This document shows positions 19,821 through 31,014 of a stretch of 64,000 nucleotides of DNA, in pieces. The DNA lies in contig ML996709.1 in NCBI GenBank assembly GCA_010356995.1, positions 262,606-326,605 on the forward strand. Reading direction: 5' to 3'. The notes beneath the pieces are model-generated. The model ran no database searches. It worked only from the letters and a program-made list of their open reading frames with translations, and had not been told where the DNA came from. The position numbers were made by a program, and so were the translations under genes. Source of the stretch: Trichodelitschia bisporula. Lineage: Eukaryota > Ascomycota > Dothideomycetes > Phaeotrichales > Phaeotrichaceae. The first letter of the stretch is position 1; the number at the start of each line of letters is the position of its first letter.

Positions 19821-21615
19821 ATGGTTATCAAGCGCTTCACGACGATATTGAGTAGCAAGCGGAGCGGGAGTGGTGGGGGTGAGTTTGCCCTTGTTACCCA
19901 GCAGTGCTGCCTATTCCCCCTCCTTTGTCGTGAGAGATTGAGTGTGCTTTGCTAATCGCAGTGCGCAGCGCCCAGCGTAACCGACGATGCGCCGGACCTC
20001 GAAGGCGATAATCCCGTTGCCAACGCCGCGCGCGGCGTGCGCCTGTTCTGCGAGTCGGGCGGGCCGAATAGCGGCGTTTGTCTCCCCTCCCACAAAAGAA
20101 CCGTCCTAACCCGCACAGGGCGACGAAGTCCTACACCTCCCCGTAATCGTCGAGTCCGCCGAATCCAGTCCCAGCGCCGCCGCCGCGGCGGCCCTGGCAA
20201 TCCAGCGCTTCCTGAGCAAAGACTACACATCCCAGCCGCACGTGCAATACAACGCGGTCATGCTCATCCGCATTCTGGCTGATAATCCCGGGCCGACATT
20301 TACGCGCAATCTAGACGGGAAGTTCACGGATACGGTTAAGAAGCTGCTGCGTAACGGAAAGGATCCGTCCGTGCAGCAGATTCTCCGCGAGAGCCTCGCG
20401 GCGCTGTACGCGGACAAGGCGTATGACGCAAACCTCCAACCGCTCTTCGCAATGTGGTCCAAAGAAGCGGCAGCCAGCGGCGGCGCGCCCTCAGCATGGG
20501 GCTTCGGGTCCCGCAGCCGCGCCGACGCCCCGCCGCAGGACTACCCCCCTCCCCCGCCGCCCAAGTCCCGCGGTGCGCTGCCCAGCCCGGGCGAACTCGC
20601 GCAGCGCATCGAGGAAGCGCGCACGTCCGCCAAACTCCTGCAGCAACTGGTCCAATCCACCGAACCCAGCGAGCTTGCGACGCACGAACTGGTCCGCGAA
20701 TTCGCGCAGCGCTGCCAATCGGCGCAGCGCAGCATGAATGCGTATATCCATGCTGATCCGCCCGGGCCCGACGAGGCGACCATGACGACGCTGATTGAGA
20801 CCAGTGAGATGCTGGCGCTGGCGCAGAGTAAGCACTCCCGTGCGCTGCTGCAGGCGAGGCGTGCGGGGAGCGGGCAGTCGGGGGGGGCTGGGGCTGGGGC
20901 TGGGGGTGCGGGTGCGGGTGTGGGCAGTGGAGTCGGTCTTGGTGTGAGCGATGAGGATGTTACACCCGCCCCGGCCCACGCAACATACGTCCCCGCGCCA
21001 CTTTCCAGCTACTCCCCCCCGCCCATCCCGCCCCCGACTATGCGCGCGCATAACGGGCGAGCGGCGCCGGTGCCGGTGCCCGATCGCGAGGAGCTGGTTA
21101 GTCCGCTGGGGGAGCCGGAGCGGGAGACGGGGTATGAGGCGTATTCTGCGGGGCCGTATGGGGCGGTGCGCGGTGGGGCGAGTAACGGGCCGGAGTATGG
21201 GCGCCCAGCGGTGTCGCCCGCTCACCATGGCCCGGCGGCCGAGGACCCGTTCTCGGATGTGTATGCCGCGCCTGCGGGGCCGCCACCTGGGAGGGAGGAG
21301 GAGAGGAGGGNNNNNNNNNNNNNNNNNNNNNNNNNNNNNNNNNNNNNNNNNNNNNNNNNNNNNNNNNNNNNNNNNNNNNNNNNNNNNNNNNNNNNNNNNN
21401 NNNNNNNNNNNNNNNNNNNNNNNNNNNNNNNNNNNNNNNNNNNNNNNNNNNNNNNNNNNNNNNNNNNNNNNNNNNNNNNNNNNNNNNNNNNNNNNNNNNN
21501 NNNNNNNNNNNNNNNNNNNNNNNNNNNNNNNNNNNNNNNNNNNNNNNNNNGGGGTTGTGTTGTTGCTGGTCGGTGTAGTTTTGGTGGGGAGGTGAAGAGG
21601 GGGGGAGGGGCTTGA
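19821..21615 (+). CDS. VHS-like/GAT-domain membrane-trafficking protein (cut by assembly gap)
   Basis: Exons 19821-19878, 19969-20075 and 20119 onward, with matching phases. Exon 1 encodes M-V-I-K-R-F-T-T-I-L-S-S-K-R; exon 2 resumes A-P-S-V-T-D-D-A-P-D-L. Residues about 30-170 form a VHS/ENTH-like helical domain (R-G-V-R-L-F-C-E-S-G-G, Q-Y-N-A-V-M-L-I-R-I-L, L-R-N-G-K-D-P-S-V-Q-Q-I-L-R). A GAT domain lies at about 209-304 (L-P-S-P-G-E-L, I-E-E-A-R-T-S-A-K-L-L-Q-Q-L-V-Q-S-T, L-V-R-E-F-A-Q-R-C). A Gly/Pro-rich tail with D-P-F-S-D follows. Such proteins bind ubiquitin or clathrin-adaptor partners at endosomes (Lsb5/GGA/Tom1 relatives). The sequence from 21311 to 21550 is unknown, so the end given (21615) assumes the gap length is exact and may be wrong. 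Confidence 0.75.
21311..21550. other. Assembly gap, 240 N
   Basis: All bases are N. The gap interrupts the tail of the VHS/GAT gene in a G-rich region; the length may be nominal. Confidence 0.99.
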
Positions 21616-22663
21616 TATCCACATTGTAGTCTTGCTTGCTATACCGTATCTAGCGCTTTTTACGTAACACTACTGCTGTTTTGTAATGGGAGCGAGGCTC
21701 TTTACGTCCAAAGGTGACTGTGAAAATTGAAGCTTGAATAAAAGACGAATCCCCTTACGAGGCGTCGTGGGCCCAGCCTTTTCAGCTATAGTCCGGTAGA
21801 GGAACCGGAGGCTTAGCGTGGGGGCGCGCGTCGGCCTTATCCGTAGCCAATATAGAGCGCTTGGAGTTTTACTTCCGACGTGCGGACCTAGCCTCTCAAG
21901 TTCGCGCAGCCGACGATTCTGTTCTGGGAGCTTCCGGGCTTGCCCCGGCGATTGTTGAAGCTGTAGGCTGGGGCAGGGAACCGACGCAAAGAAGGGCGGA
22001 GGGAACGGTGGACATAGAAGCCAGGGGCTTTCCTCCGATGACTTAGACCACTATTCGGCCCGACAGCGCTCCTACAGTGAAGTCAAGAGCCGGACCGATG
22101 GACCCCTTGGGCCGATGGGTGCGCGCTGGTCGTCGGCTGATCAAGGTCTATCGGGCTGAAGCCATCCTTGGTGTTCTTCGTAAAGCGAGAGTTGTGCAAT
22201 ATCGTCTGCAAGCACAAATTACGGAAAAGGTCTCCGGGATTCGGTTGGCGATGGAACCGTGGATTTTGCCACGAGTGGTGGTTGTCGAGCGAGGAGGTTG
22301 GTGCTACGGTTGTCGGAGTGAGATCTTAGCGTACGATGTGGGGCGGAGGATGAGGCCCGGAGCCGCGCACCCATACCCCAACACGAGCTCCGGCTGGATG
22401 CTCGAGCGACGAATCTTTTTAGTAACGCGTTATGCTTCGTTGAGTGCGCAGGAGAAAGATAATTGAGGAAAGAAGAGTCAACAAAACTCCTGACGAAAGG
22501 ACCTCGGAACCGCCCTCTCCTAGCCATGTACCCTCGTCAAACCGGCAAATAACCCGCAAGGCTGTAGCCTGCCTCCCCCCGCAATCCTCCCAAATTACCC
22601 CGCTGAGGCTGTACAAGCCCTCCATCCTGGGGGCCCTCGGGAAAACAAAACTCAGAAATTGCC
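21616..22663. other. Intergenic stretch, nothing recognised
   Basis: About 1 kb. Short open frames on both strands show no motif or composition typical of genes in this window. It could contain the unresolved end of the VHS/GAT transcript. Confidence 0.5.
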
Positions 22664-23365
22664 TTGAATTGTTTTGCTGAAAGAAAATTCCGCACGCCAT
22701 GGGTCGGACTCGCTCGTTTCGCCAGTTTTGGAGTAGACTTTGTGAGACGCTTGTCCTGGAGACGGGCTCGCGGTAAGAAGGTCGGGCATGAGGACGTTCC
22801 TCCCAGGGCCGGAAATCACGAAGATGCTCCGCCCAAAGCCGATGATCACAACGACGTCAATATTCCCGCAAACTTGTCTCTCCCGTCCATCGGTCGCCGA
22901 GACCCTCCCTCCAAGGCCGATAGTCAAGTCACAAATGCTCCAGAAGGCTTGCACGCACCGTCCGTCGGCCACGAGAGCCCCCCCCCCGAGACCAACAGTA
23001 ATGACGATACGAAAGCTCCGGACGGTTCATCCGCACCGTCCGTCGCCGACAGACACCCTGCCCCAAAAGCCGACGAGCCCGACAACAAGAATCCTCCCAA
23101 CAGCTCGTCCACACCATCCACCCGCTTCCACTGGCTCACGCCAAGCGGATCCGCCCCTTTGGCATACGTGTTCGAGATACCCCTTCCACAATCACCATCC
23201 TCCCTGCCCCCCGTCCCAGACCTCTTCCCCCATCCTGACAGACCGGACCCTAAAGCTGAGCCATATATCGCCTACCTGGAATCGCGGCCTTCGCACCCCG
23301 TCCATGCACTTCCGCCGGGTCCCGAATTTCCGCGGCGTGGTTCTGCGGTCGAACCTGGCACTTGA
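22664..23365 (+). CDS. Possible hypothetical protein with degenerate 25-26-residue repeats
   Basis: One open frame of 233 residues with no recognised domain. Residues about 40-155 hold four degenerate repeats of roughly 25-26 residues with the pattern K-A-D-x-x-x-D-x-x-x-x-P-x-x-x-x-x-P-S-V-x-x-x-x-P-P. The C-terminal part is Pro-rich (P-L-P-Q-S-P-S-S-L-P-P-V-P-D). The repeat is visible in protein but diverged in DNA, which favours a real coding past over chance. There is no signal peptide and no clear intron. It could also be a chance frame over a non-coding repeat. Confidence 0.3.
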   Translation: MNCFAERKFRTPWVGLARFASFGVDFVRRLSWRRARGKKVGHEDVPPRAGNHEDAPPKADDHNDVNIPANLSLPSIGRRDPPSKADSQVTNAPEGLHAPSVGHESPPPETNSNDDTKAPDGSSAPSVADRHPAPKADEPDNKNPPNSSSTPSTRFHWLTPSGSAPLAYVFEIPLPQSPSSLPPVPDLFPHPDRPDPKAEPYIAYLESRPSHPVHALPPGPEFPRRGSAVEPGT

Positions 23366-23673
23366 TGCCGCGCGGCAGACACCTCACCTTTTCAGTCTTG
23401 CAACTGACACATCTTGTCCGCGAGGGTTGTCAGCGCTAGAGATTCCTCCCTCAGGTTCTACTTCATCAGGAGCCGTCACCGGGCGTCCTCTCCGTGCTGC
23501 GCCAGGCGAGTAGGATTAGCGCCGGACAAAAGGATATCAAGTCCGACAAAATCGTACAGCGACTTCGAAGACAGTGCCAGATCGCGCAACACCGATGAAC
23601 CAGCCCGCTCTATCAGGAACTGCATAAATACCAAACCTCCTCCACCTGGCAAAAAAGAGAGCCGAAGACCCCA

Positions 23674-23745
23674 TGGACTCGCCGGGAATCGAACCCGGGA
23701 CCATCCGCATGCTAAGCGGATATTATACCACTAAACCACAAGCCC
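23674..23745 (-). tRNA. tRNA-Ala (anticodon AGC)
   Basis: The 72-nt - strand sequence folds as a cloverleaf: acceptor GGGCTTG pairs with CGAGTCC before discriminator A; D arm GTTTAGTGGTATAAT; anticodon stem TCCGC/GCGGA around loop TTAGCAT; T arm CCCGG-GTTCGAT-CCGG. The anticodon is AGC, decoding Ala GCU/GCC after deamination to inosine. The internal A and B boxes are in place. A run of six T on the - strand (23651-23656) just downstream is a Pol III terminator. There is no intron. Confidence 0.95.
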
Positions 23746-23842
23746 AATTCGTGTCTGATGGCCGGCGGGACTGGACTTTGATCGCATGGAATGGAACGGG
23801 CGTGGGGGGCTTGGTTTGGGCGAAGGGACGTCGAGGTGCAGT

Positions 23843-23905
23843 AGAATTTGGCAAAGGTCTAGTCGCCGGGGTGGACATGACTTTTTTTTTTGATGAGCCC
23901 TAGGT
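23843..23905 (+). repeat. Left copy of a ~63-bp inverted repeat pair
   Basis: This sequence, including GGTCTAGTCGCCGGGGTGGA and GATGAGCCCT, recurs in opposite orientation at 25600-25662. A T run of variable length separates the two matching blocks. The pair encloses the Cys-rich protein gene. Confidence 0.75.
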
Positions 23906-24043
23906 CTGAGATGTACAATCGACGTCAAATGCCATCTCCAGTCAACCAACGCCCGCGAATGCTCTACTTTACAAGCCGATTCAAATGCACATCAACAATC
24001 CCCAACATGATATAAAACTCCACTCAGCAAGCATAATACACGC

Positions 24044-24862
24044 TCACCTCCCCAGCCACCCCACCGCCCACGCCGCAAGCACCACAAGGCCCCAACCCAC
24101 ACCCTCCACGCCCACCCTCCCCGCCGATCCTGTCAAATACTCCATCCCCGCAAAACTCGTCCTCAAATCCACCTCACTCCCATTAAACCTGCACCAAACC
24201 CCCTCAAACACATCCAAACTACCATTCCCCTTCTCCAGCATACAAGCCCTAAAACTCCCCATCGCAGCCTCATAACTCAAATTCCCCATTCCATGATACC
24301 CCGTCCCCCGCGGCGCAGGGCACCACTCGTAGCACCGCCCGCTCCCCCACCGCCCATACCCCGGCTGACAACACGCCAGCAGATTGTCCGCATACCGCTC
24401 CTGCGGCCGCACGGCGCATCCCGGCGCTGGATCCACCCTGCTCAGCAGCGGGCGCATGTCCAGCGTCGCACAGTACGCAGCGGCATCGAACGTGCTCGTC
24501 GCGCGCTGCGTGGTCGTCGTCGCCGTGGGGCGGACAATATGTGGCTGCGCGTGGCACCACAGCGCGCCCACGGGCTCGCCGGTAGAATTCAAACACTGCT
24601 TCATGTAATCGAACGCGCGGGTGCCGGTCTTGGAGGTCGCGGCGTCGAAGGCGGCGTTCATGTCCGCTGGCAGGTCGCAGTACGCGTAGCATGGGTCCGC
24701 GGCGAAGAGGTGCGGTGTTTCGCCGCAGCAGGGTTGGGCGAGGGGGATGGAGGCGGCGGGGAAGGCGCAGGAGTAGAAGCTGTCGGAGAGGGTGTCGGAT
24801 TCGGGGAAGGATTGGCTCAGGACGCCGGAGGAGGAGGGCGGGGGGCACGTAGAGGTCGACAT
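24044..24862 (-). CDS. Cys-rich surface protein with two internal repeats and a C-terminal hydrophobic tail
   Basis: Single frame, 272 residues. Two related modules can be aligned, residues about 28-104 and 130-218: each has x-C-C, then C-x-x-(Y/W)-C, then a helix-like part, then (Q/A)-C-(L/M), then a Gly-containing stretch and W-C. Thr-rich sequence links them. The last 20 residues (G-V-G-W-G-L-V-V-L-A-A-W-A-V-G-W) are hydrophobic, like a membrane or GPI-attachment tail. N-glycosylation sites are present. No signal peptide starts at the given ATG (M-S-T-S-T-C-P-P-P), so a short upstream exon may be missing. I do not recognise the family; a wall or plasma-membrane location is an inference. 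Confidence 0.6.
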   Translation of the reverse strand: MSTSTCPPPSSSGVLSQSFPESDTLSDSFYSCAFPAASIPLAQPCCGETPHLFAADPCYAYCDLPADMNAAFDAATSKTGTRAFDYMKQCLNSTGEPVGALWCHAQPHIVRPTATTTTQRATSTFDAAAYCATLDMRPLLSRVDPAPGCAVRPQERYADNLLACCQPGYGRWGSGRCYEWCPAPRGTGYHGMGNLSYEAAMGSFRACMLEKGNGSLDVFEGVWCRFNGSEVDLRTSFAGMEYLTGSAGRVGVEGVGWGLVVLAAWAVGWLGR

Positions 24863-25894
24863 GCTGGGTGGGTTGCGGTGGTGAGTGGCATGGTGAGCGC
24901 GGTCGCGTTCGCGTTGAAGTACGAGGTCCGCTAGTGCGTGTATCCAAGACGTTTTACCCGTTTGGGATGGGAGGTGAGGTCAGGGCGGAAAGGCATTTCG
25001 GAAGAGCATTTCGCCGTTCCTGGGCGGGGGCAACTGCACCTTTTACCCGCGGGACCGCCATGGACGTCGATTCACATCTTCCGTCTTTTTTTTTCCAGCC
25101 TACGGCGGGATTGACCGGGAAGTCGCTGCATGCTGGTCCTTATGTGAGGTTGAGAGAGGGAGAAGGATGTCCTGGAAACTTGCATTGGGGAAATCCGCTG
25201 GCAAGCGCGGTCACGAACCGCCAGATTCGGCGCCGATTTCCCCTCCAACATAGGTGTATGTCTGCTTCCTGTGGCCGTGCATACCGAACGCTGGTTTTGT
25301 CTGTATATGTGGAGCTGTCCACGGTGATTTGGTGGACGACCACGATAGCATGCTGTGCCTTCAGCTCCCTCAGACTGCCGGAACTTTATGCGCACTTTTG
25401 GGCACATTACCGTCTCTCCGCTCTACTAGCTGAAAAGTTGGAAGCCGAAAGCGTAAGGCAGGGGTTATGCCGAACGAACGTGCGGTGTAGCGGGACTTGA
25501 GCCGTGAAGGTATCGGGATGAATTGAGTTCTCGTGATGACCTGGAGTGAGAGGCAAGGGCACCATCTATGCACGAAGGCAAGAGCGACTTCGGAATGAGA
25601 ATCCAAGGGCTCATCGAAAGATTTATGTCCACCCCGGCGACTAGACCTCTGCCAAACTTCTGAGGGGGCAGGTCATGACTTTCTCGGGTGGCCCTTGGTC
25701 GCAAGTCAGTACTTGCAGCACGCTCGAGCACATCATATCAGCACCAGCCTATGGTGGACATCCGACTAAATACGCAATGTGGCAGCTAAGGAAGTACACT
25801 TGAGGTGATCGAACGGAGAGCCAACGCCCTGGAATCCACCTTGTTTGCCGAAGCCCAAGGAGCATGGTGGAGATCGTCAAGAAGCCGCATCTGC
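24863..25894. other. Intergenic stretch containing one arm of an inverted repeat
   Basis: About 1 kb between two genes on the same strand. It contains the inverted-repeat arm at 25600-25662 and otherwise no supported gene or RNA. Confidence 0.55.
25600..25662 (-). repeat. Right copy of a ~63-bp inverted repeat pair
   Basis: Reverse complement matches 23843-23905, with best identity over the block TCCACCCCGGCGACTAGACC. Together the arms enclose about 1.7 kb. Confidence 0.75.
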
Positions 25895-27485
25895 TTACGC
25901 CAGCGTCCTCTTCTCCAGCCTCATCCACTGATCAGCAAAATACCCCACCCCGCCAGCAACCACAAGGCGGCCCGGCCTCTCCCCCGCCATCAGCGGCTTG
26001 AAACTCCGGAAAAACTGCCCAACAGTCAGCAACGCCCCACGCATAGAAGATTGAACTCACATGCACCGGCCCCTTAAACAGCTCCATGTGCGCAATATCC
26101 TTCCCCAAGCACACCCGACTCCCATACCCAAACACCATACTATACTTCTCAAACCGTTTCCGCCTCTCCTCATCCTCCAACCACCGCTCCGGGCGGAAAA
26201 CCTCCGCATCCTCGCCATAAAGGCCCTTGTCCCGCCCCAAAATCCACGGATTGCACGTCACCTCCGTGCCCTCGGGAATGAACCTCCCATCAATCTGCAC
26301 ACCCCCCTTGCCCACCAACCGCGGGAATATATTCGGCGCACTCGGGCACAGCCGCATCGCCTCCTTTACCACAGCGATGTAGTACGGCAAATGCGCCACC
26401 ACCTCGTCATACTGCGGCACCGCGCTGAGCTGCCCCGCCCTCGACGCAGCGTCGATCTCAGCGACCATGCGCTCGTACACCTCCGGCGCTTGCTGCAGGT
26501 AGAACATCATAGCCGCGAAGGCCGTGCCCGTAGTATCCGCGCCCGCAAGCAGGACAAGGAGAATCTCCGCCTTGATCCACTCGTCGCTCAGCGGATCGCC
26601 CTCCTCCGTGCGCGCATTCAGAAACGTCTGCAGCAGATCGACCCGGTCGCCCACCGTCCCCGCCTTGATGGCCTCCTTGCGCGCAGCGAAGAGCTTATCC
26701 CGGAAACGCATGAGCACGCCGATGCCCGAATTGTCGCTCGACTTCGCGACGAGAAAGCGCTCGCCGATCCACGTGTTCTTGAGCGCGTTGGTGAAGGGGT
26801 ACAGCCGCGCGAGGAGGCCGAACACGGGCATCCCGTCGTGGATCCCCTGGATCAGACCCCCGACATCGCTTTCGCTTTCAACGAAGCCGAAAGGCGCGCC
26901 GAAGCCAATGTCGCTGATGACGTCGTACGCGAAGAACGTGCTCCAAAGCGCGAAATCGAAGCGCTCACCGCTCGCCGCGAACTTATCCAGCTTAAGCGCC
27001 CACCCCGCGATCCCGGCATCAATATTCGGCTCCATCTTCTTGATATTGCTGAAGCTGTAGGGCCCGGCCGCGTACTTTCGGAAATGCGCGTGCTCGCGGT
27101 GGGGCTGCATGTTGAACAGCGTCTCCACTTTGCCAAAGGAGCCGGTGATGTAGTGCTGGGATTTGTCGGCGGAGCGGTGGTAGATGAGCGGGAGGGCGGT
27201 TGGGTCGCTGACCATGAGGAGGGTCGGCGTGATGCGGATTATTTTGCCGTGCTTCCGGTGCAGCGCGAGTTCTAGCTCGAGTTCATCTTGCTTGAGGTTG
27301 TGGTAGCCGACCCAGAGGCGGGTTACGCTGCCCCAGAAGGGGCCGGGGAAGGTGCGGAGGGGGTGGAGGAGGCGGTATTTGATGATTTGGTACAGGGCGC
27401 GGAGGGCGATGTAGCTCAGGACGGCGAGGAGGGCGTTTAGCAGCGTGGGCTGCGGGACGAGGGAGAGGAGCTTCGTGGAGAGCAT
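25895..27485 (-). CDS. Cytochrome P450 monooxygenase, pisatin-demethylase-like
   Basis: Two exons, 26061-27485 and 25895-26014, over a 46-nt intron (26015-26060) give 514 residues. An N-terminal membrane anchor ([17 protein letters not shown]) is followed by P-G-P-F. Core motifs are all present: the I-helix A-G-A-D-T-T near 313, E-A-M-R (ExxR) near 375, the P-E-R-W region and the heme loop [10 protein letters not shown] near 450 with its Cys ligand. After the intron, F-F-R-S-F-K-P-L and the final D-Q-W-M-R-L-E-K complete the fold. It would sit in the ER and oxidise a small hydrophobic molecule with a reductase partner. Pisatin-demethylase-like P450s often act on plant or secondary metabolites, but no cluster enzymes lie nearby, so the substrate is unknown. 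Confidence 0.92.
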
Positions 27486-28805
27486 GGTGGGCGGAGGGTG
27501 GGACTGGGGTGAGGACGATGCGCATGGGGTGGAAGGTACATATGTATCATGCCAGGGACGGGCGGAAAAGCATTGCAGCTGGCCTTGCACCTCCCATTTC
27601 CGGTTCTCCAGCTGCATGCCGATCAAGGCACATGCTCGCTTGAGGCTACTCCATTGCAGGGTCTAAGGACGCCGCTAGAGGAGTTGCGGCAAAGTGGCAG
27701 TGGGGTATGGCGAATCGAGACGCTCAAAGCTCATGATGATCGCGACGTCGTGCTGTTCTCACGGAGTTTACCTTCGGTGGTTAGTGTCCCCCTCCGTTCC
27801 GCCGAAAGCAACTCTTTCGCCTGCCTTTGCCATTCTCAGCACGCACAATTGTGCGCCCGGTGTAAGTTGCAAGATACTCACAAATGAGTTCTCCAAGCTG
27901 CCACGGTACACCGCTACAACTCGAACTAATCGCGCCGCCAAGTACCCACGCGGGATCTCGCGCGATGTTGCGGGGTAGTGCGCCGAGCAAATTTGCGGGG
28001 GAACGATCGCGGGGAAACGATTCCCGGCAACCAGGGAAGCGGATTAGCGGGTCGGTGCTCGGGGCTTAGAACTAAGGGCTTGGGTGCAGTCTAGATTGCT
28101 CCAAAGATGAGAAGCGATGGATTGAAGCACCGTTGGGTGAAGGACCTGCTGCTGTACTCTGCTGGTGGAAATATCTTGCATCCCGGTCCCCGCAAGCTCG
28201 GTCTTTTTGGTTCAAGCCTTCTCATGACAAGCCACGATGGCACGATCCCCCCTTGAATCGGTGTCGATACTTTTCACAGCAGTTGACGATGGGCGCCGGC
28301 GCAGAATTGTGAAATACTCCACGCCTGTGCGTTGCATGTAACTGCTATGCTGAACTGCAGCTGCGGCCGGCTAGAACTGGTGCTCGGGAACGCGCCGCGT
28401 CGCACTTCGGGCCGAACCCCAGTCCTGATCGCTTTTCCCCGACGACCGTCCATGGTAAGACGCCGCTCCCATTGGTTCTCGGTGTACAATCCCGGCCAAA
28501 GGCTGATACCGGGAGGATTGCTACAAATACGTGCGGGATTATGGACGAAGAGGATTCCATTTACATGAGCACGGTTTTCGCCGGGCGAGGTCGTCTCTCG
28601 ACTTAGTGGCTTATCACCACTTGGTCGTTGAGGTGTCCGGCAGCCTGAGAAGCCGGATGGTGAACGCCGGCAGCCCGCTCGGAACTCAGGAATTGGCTTG
28701 AACCTACGGCATGGGGCGAGAGGTCATGAGCATGCAATAAAAGGAGGAAACAGTCGAGAAGAAGCTTGGAGATATGCCCTCTAACCAAGAACGCCGGGAA
28801 CTGAA
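27486..28805. other. Intergenic stretch, no supported gene
   Basis: About 1.3 kb between the last ordinary gene and the start of the accessory island. Only short overlapping frames are present. No repeat family was recognised. Confidence 0.55.
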
Positions 28806-29989
28806 TTGTTCCAAAGCAAAACCTCCCCCATCCACCATCCATATCGCATGAGAAGCTGCTGGACTAATACAAGGCAGCAGATTGAAGCAGAAGTAAAAAT
28901 GCAACCACCCCCAGTCCATCTCCTGGGAATGAACCATCGTCAACAATCCGACATTCAGGGAGATTCGGCAATGCTAGCGACACCGAGCCGCTCAAGGCCC
29001 CAACCGGACAAAAGAAATATCTCCACATTCAGCACGTTCGAGACTTTGGCATCCAGAGCATACCGAGAGGCCTGTCCGCAAAAATTGTTCGTCACCCCCA
29101 CTAGTCAACTTCCGGACCAAGCTCAGGTTTTCAGTTTGAGCCAACTTTCACCATCCGATTTGTTAGACCACTTTGGCTTCGCTGCCAGCGTCTGCAAGCT
29201 CAAATCCTGGGAGTTCAATGATATGGAAGAGGAGCCCGAGAGGAACGCCCGCATTTACAAACTTCAGCTGGCAGCGCCTTCACCTGACGTACCCCAGAAG
29301 CTATTCATCGAGGCCTGAGACCGTTACCCGAAGCGGGGCGCTATACCTCTGGATCAGAAGAGTCACCGTACCGCGCAGTACTTTCGGCCCTCCTTGCTGC
29401 ACTTTTCCCGCAGGGAACTCGTTGGCTCTACATTTCCCCTAAGGAACCACTGGTGAGTCACGGATGCTTTACTCTAAAGGAAACTGGAAGCCAGACGGCA
29501 TACGGGAATCCTTTGAGTGCCATTTTCTCATACAAGTCGGCAAACGCTTGGACCCTTCGTAGCCCTATCCTTGCCGTCGTTTGTGCTCGCAACCAGTCTC
29601 TGGGCTACGAAGAGGAGGTTGCCTGCCTCCTATCGATTGCTCAGACCTACTACGATCAGATGCAGGACGATACGGAAGCCGGAAGACTGTTTGTAGTTGT
29701 TATTGCGAGGGCACGGGCCATTGGTTTCCTCGAAGTGACTTTAACCAAGGCGATCGTTGAGGCACTGATGAGGCGGGAGAAAGGTGCCTTGCATATTACT
29801 TGCAGTCCTTTCGTCTCAATATCGGACAGGATGGAGCGACCCCAAGCGGTGGCTAAGTTGGTAAAGCTAGCTCAGGAAGCGCTGTCCCAATATATTTGCT
29901 CACGATGCGTCAATTGTCACGGTGCCAGCGAAGAGCGGTGCAAAAACCATAGATTGCTTCGAGACGATGATAAAGAGTTGGAGAAGTAA
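28806..29989 (+). pseudogene. Copy 0 of island family 1 (unrecognised two-part protein), probably broken
   Basis: Two adjacent frames together resemble the copies at 50763 and 52930. The first part (28806-29318) ends with S-D-L-L-D-H-F-G-F-A-A-S and S-P-D-V-P-Q-K-L-F-I-E, like S-D-L-L-G-K-L-D-F-V-A-S and S-P-N-x-C-K-x-x-x-I-E-Y-W of the other copies. The second part (about 29340-29989) has A-L-F-P-Q-G-T-R-W-L-Y-I-S, G-C-F-T-L-K, C-L-L-S-I-A-Q-T-Y-Y-D-Q-M and G-F-L-E-V-T-L-T-K. The two parts lie in different frames, so either an intron was missed or the copy is frameshifted. Unlike the others it has a Cys-rich tail (C-S-R-C-V-N-C-H). No known domain is recognised; the function is unknown. Confidence 0.5.
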
Positions 29990-31014
29990 TCTACAGGAAT
30001 GGGTGTGCAAAAGCATAACGGCAGTGGGGGCTTGGCGCCAGTCACATGACTGCGCTAGTCCATTACACCGTGTATGGTCAGAACCATGACATCAAGACAA
30101 TCGGAGGGGTCAATGTTCTGAAGGCAGGGCCACTTTCCCGTTCACACATTGAGACTCGGAATGAAGGCAAGTATGTCTCTGAGTGTTGGAAAGCGGTGGC
30201 TGTGTTCAGCCTTACCCAGTTTCAGCCACGGGGCTCGAGTATAAGTAGACTCGGGATCCCCACCTCTTTGACAATTAAAGCAACTTGTTCATGGACAGAC
30301 CTTCGGTCTAACTTGTGATGCTGTGATGTTTCCATTGACCACACATCTCCTTTTAACACTGAGGCAGCACACTTAGCGTTAGAAGAAGCGGATCACTCTT
30401 GGGAAGGGATCAGGGCAATGTACTCACAGCGCTCATGTCCCTTTATATGCTTCTTCCTGATATGACAATTTCCCATTAGCGTATGCAATTGAGGCAACTG
30501 GTCCCAGCTATGAATCACACTCTTACGGGTTTCAACCACTTTGATACCATAACTCGTGAAATCAAGGCGGAGGAGCCTAACTAATGGAAGGAAGAAAGCC
30601 GGATACCCTCAAAGCTAGAGAAAACACTTGCAGCTCAAGTGGGGAGGCCGGCACTCAGCGTATGTGCTATTGGAAAATATTGCCTTCTGATTGATCAACT
30701 GAGTGAGGGACCACAGCCAAAACGATACTACCGTGGTATGTGCTGAACAGGATGCTTGGCATGTCTCAAAGAGGAACAAAGCTGTCAAATTGACGTAAGA
30801 GTGCATGATGTCGGAGGAAGTCCGTCGGGCCCAAGGGCCCCTCCGGAGAGCTAAATCTACAAGCGAATAACCCAGTCACCAAAGCAACTCATATTCCATC
30901 AACCCATATCCCATCAACCCTGATGACTGCCCTCATTATTTGATCACCCCCACCTTAAACCCCAACTAAAACGAACCCATGAACCCGAGTCAAATGCTCG
31001 CCGAAACCCCACAA
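29990..31014. other. Intergenic stretch, nothing recognised
   Basis: About 1 kb of lower GC content than the flanks. A TATAAG box-like sequence lies near 30239. No coding frame shows similarity to the island families. Confidence 0.5.

Noticed and set aside
26061-27275. 404-codon + strand frame opposite the P450 gene
   Set aside because: Arg/His/Leu-rich antisense frame of a GC-rich gene; no domain.
30239-30245. TATA-like box near 30240 as a promoter
   Set aside because: No gene or recognisable transcript follows it.
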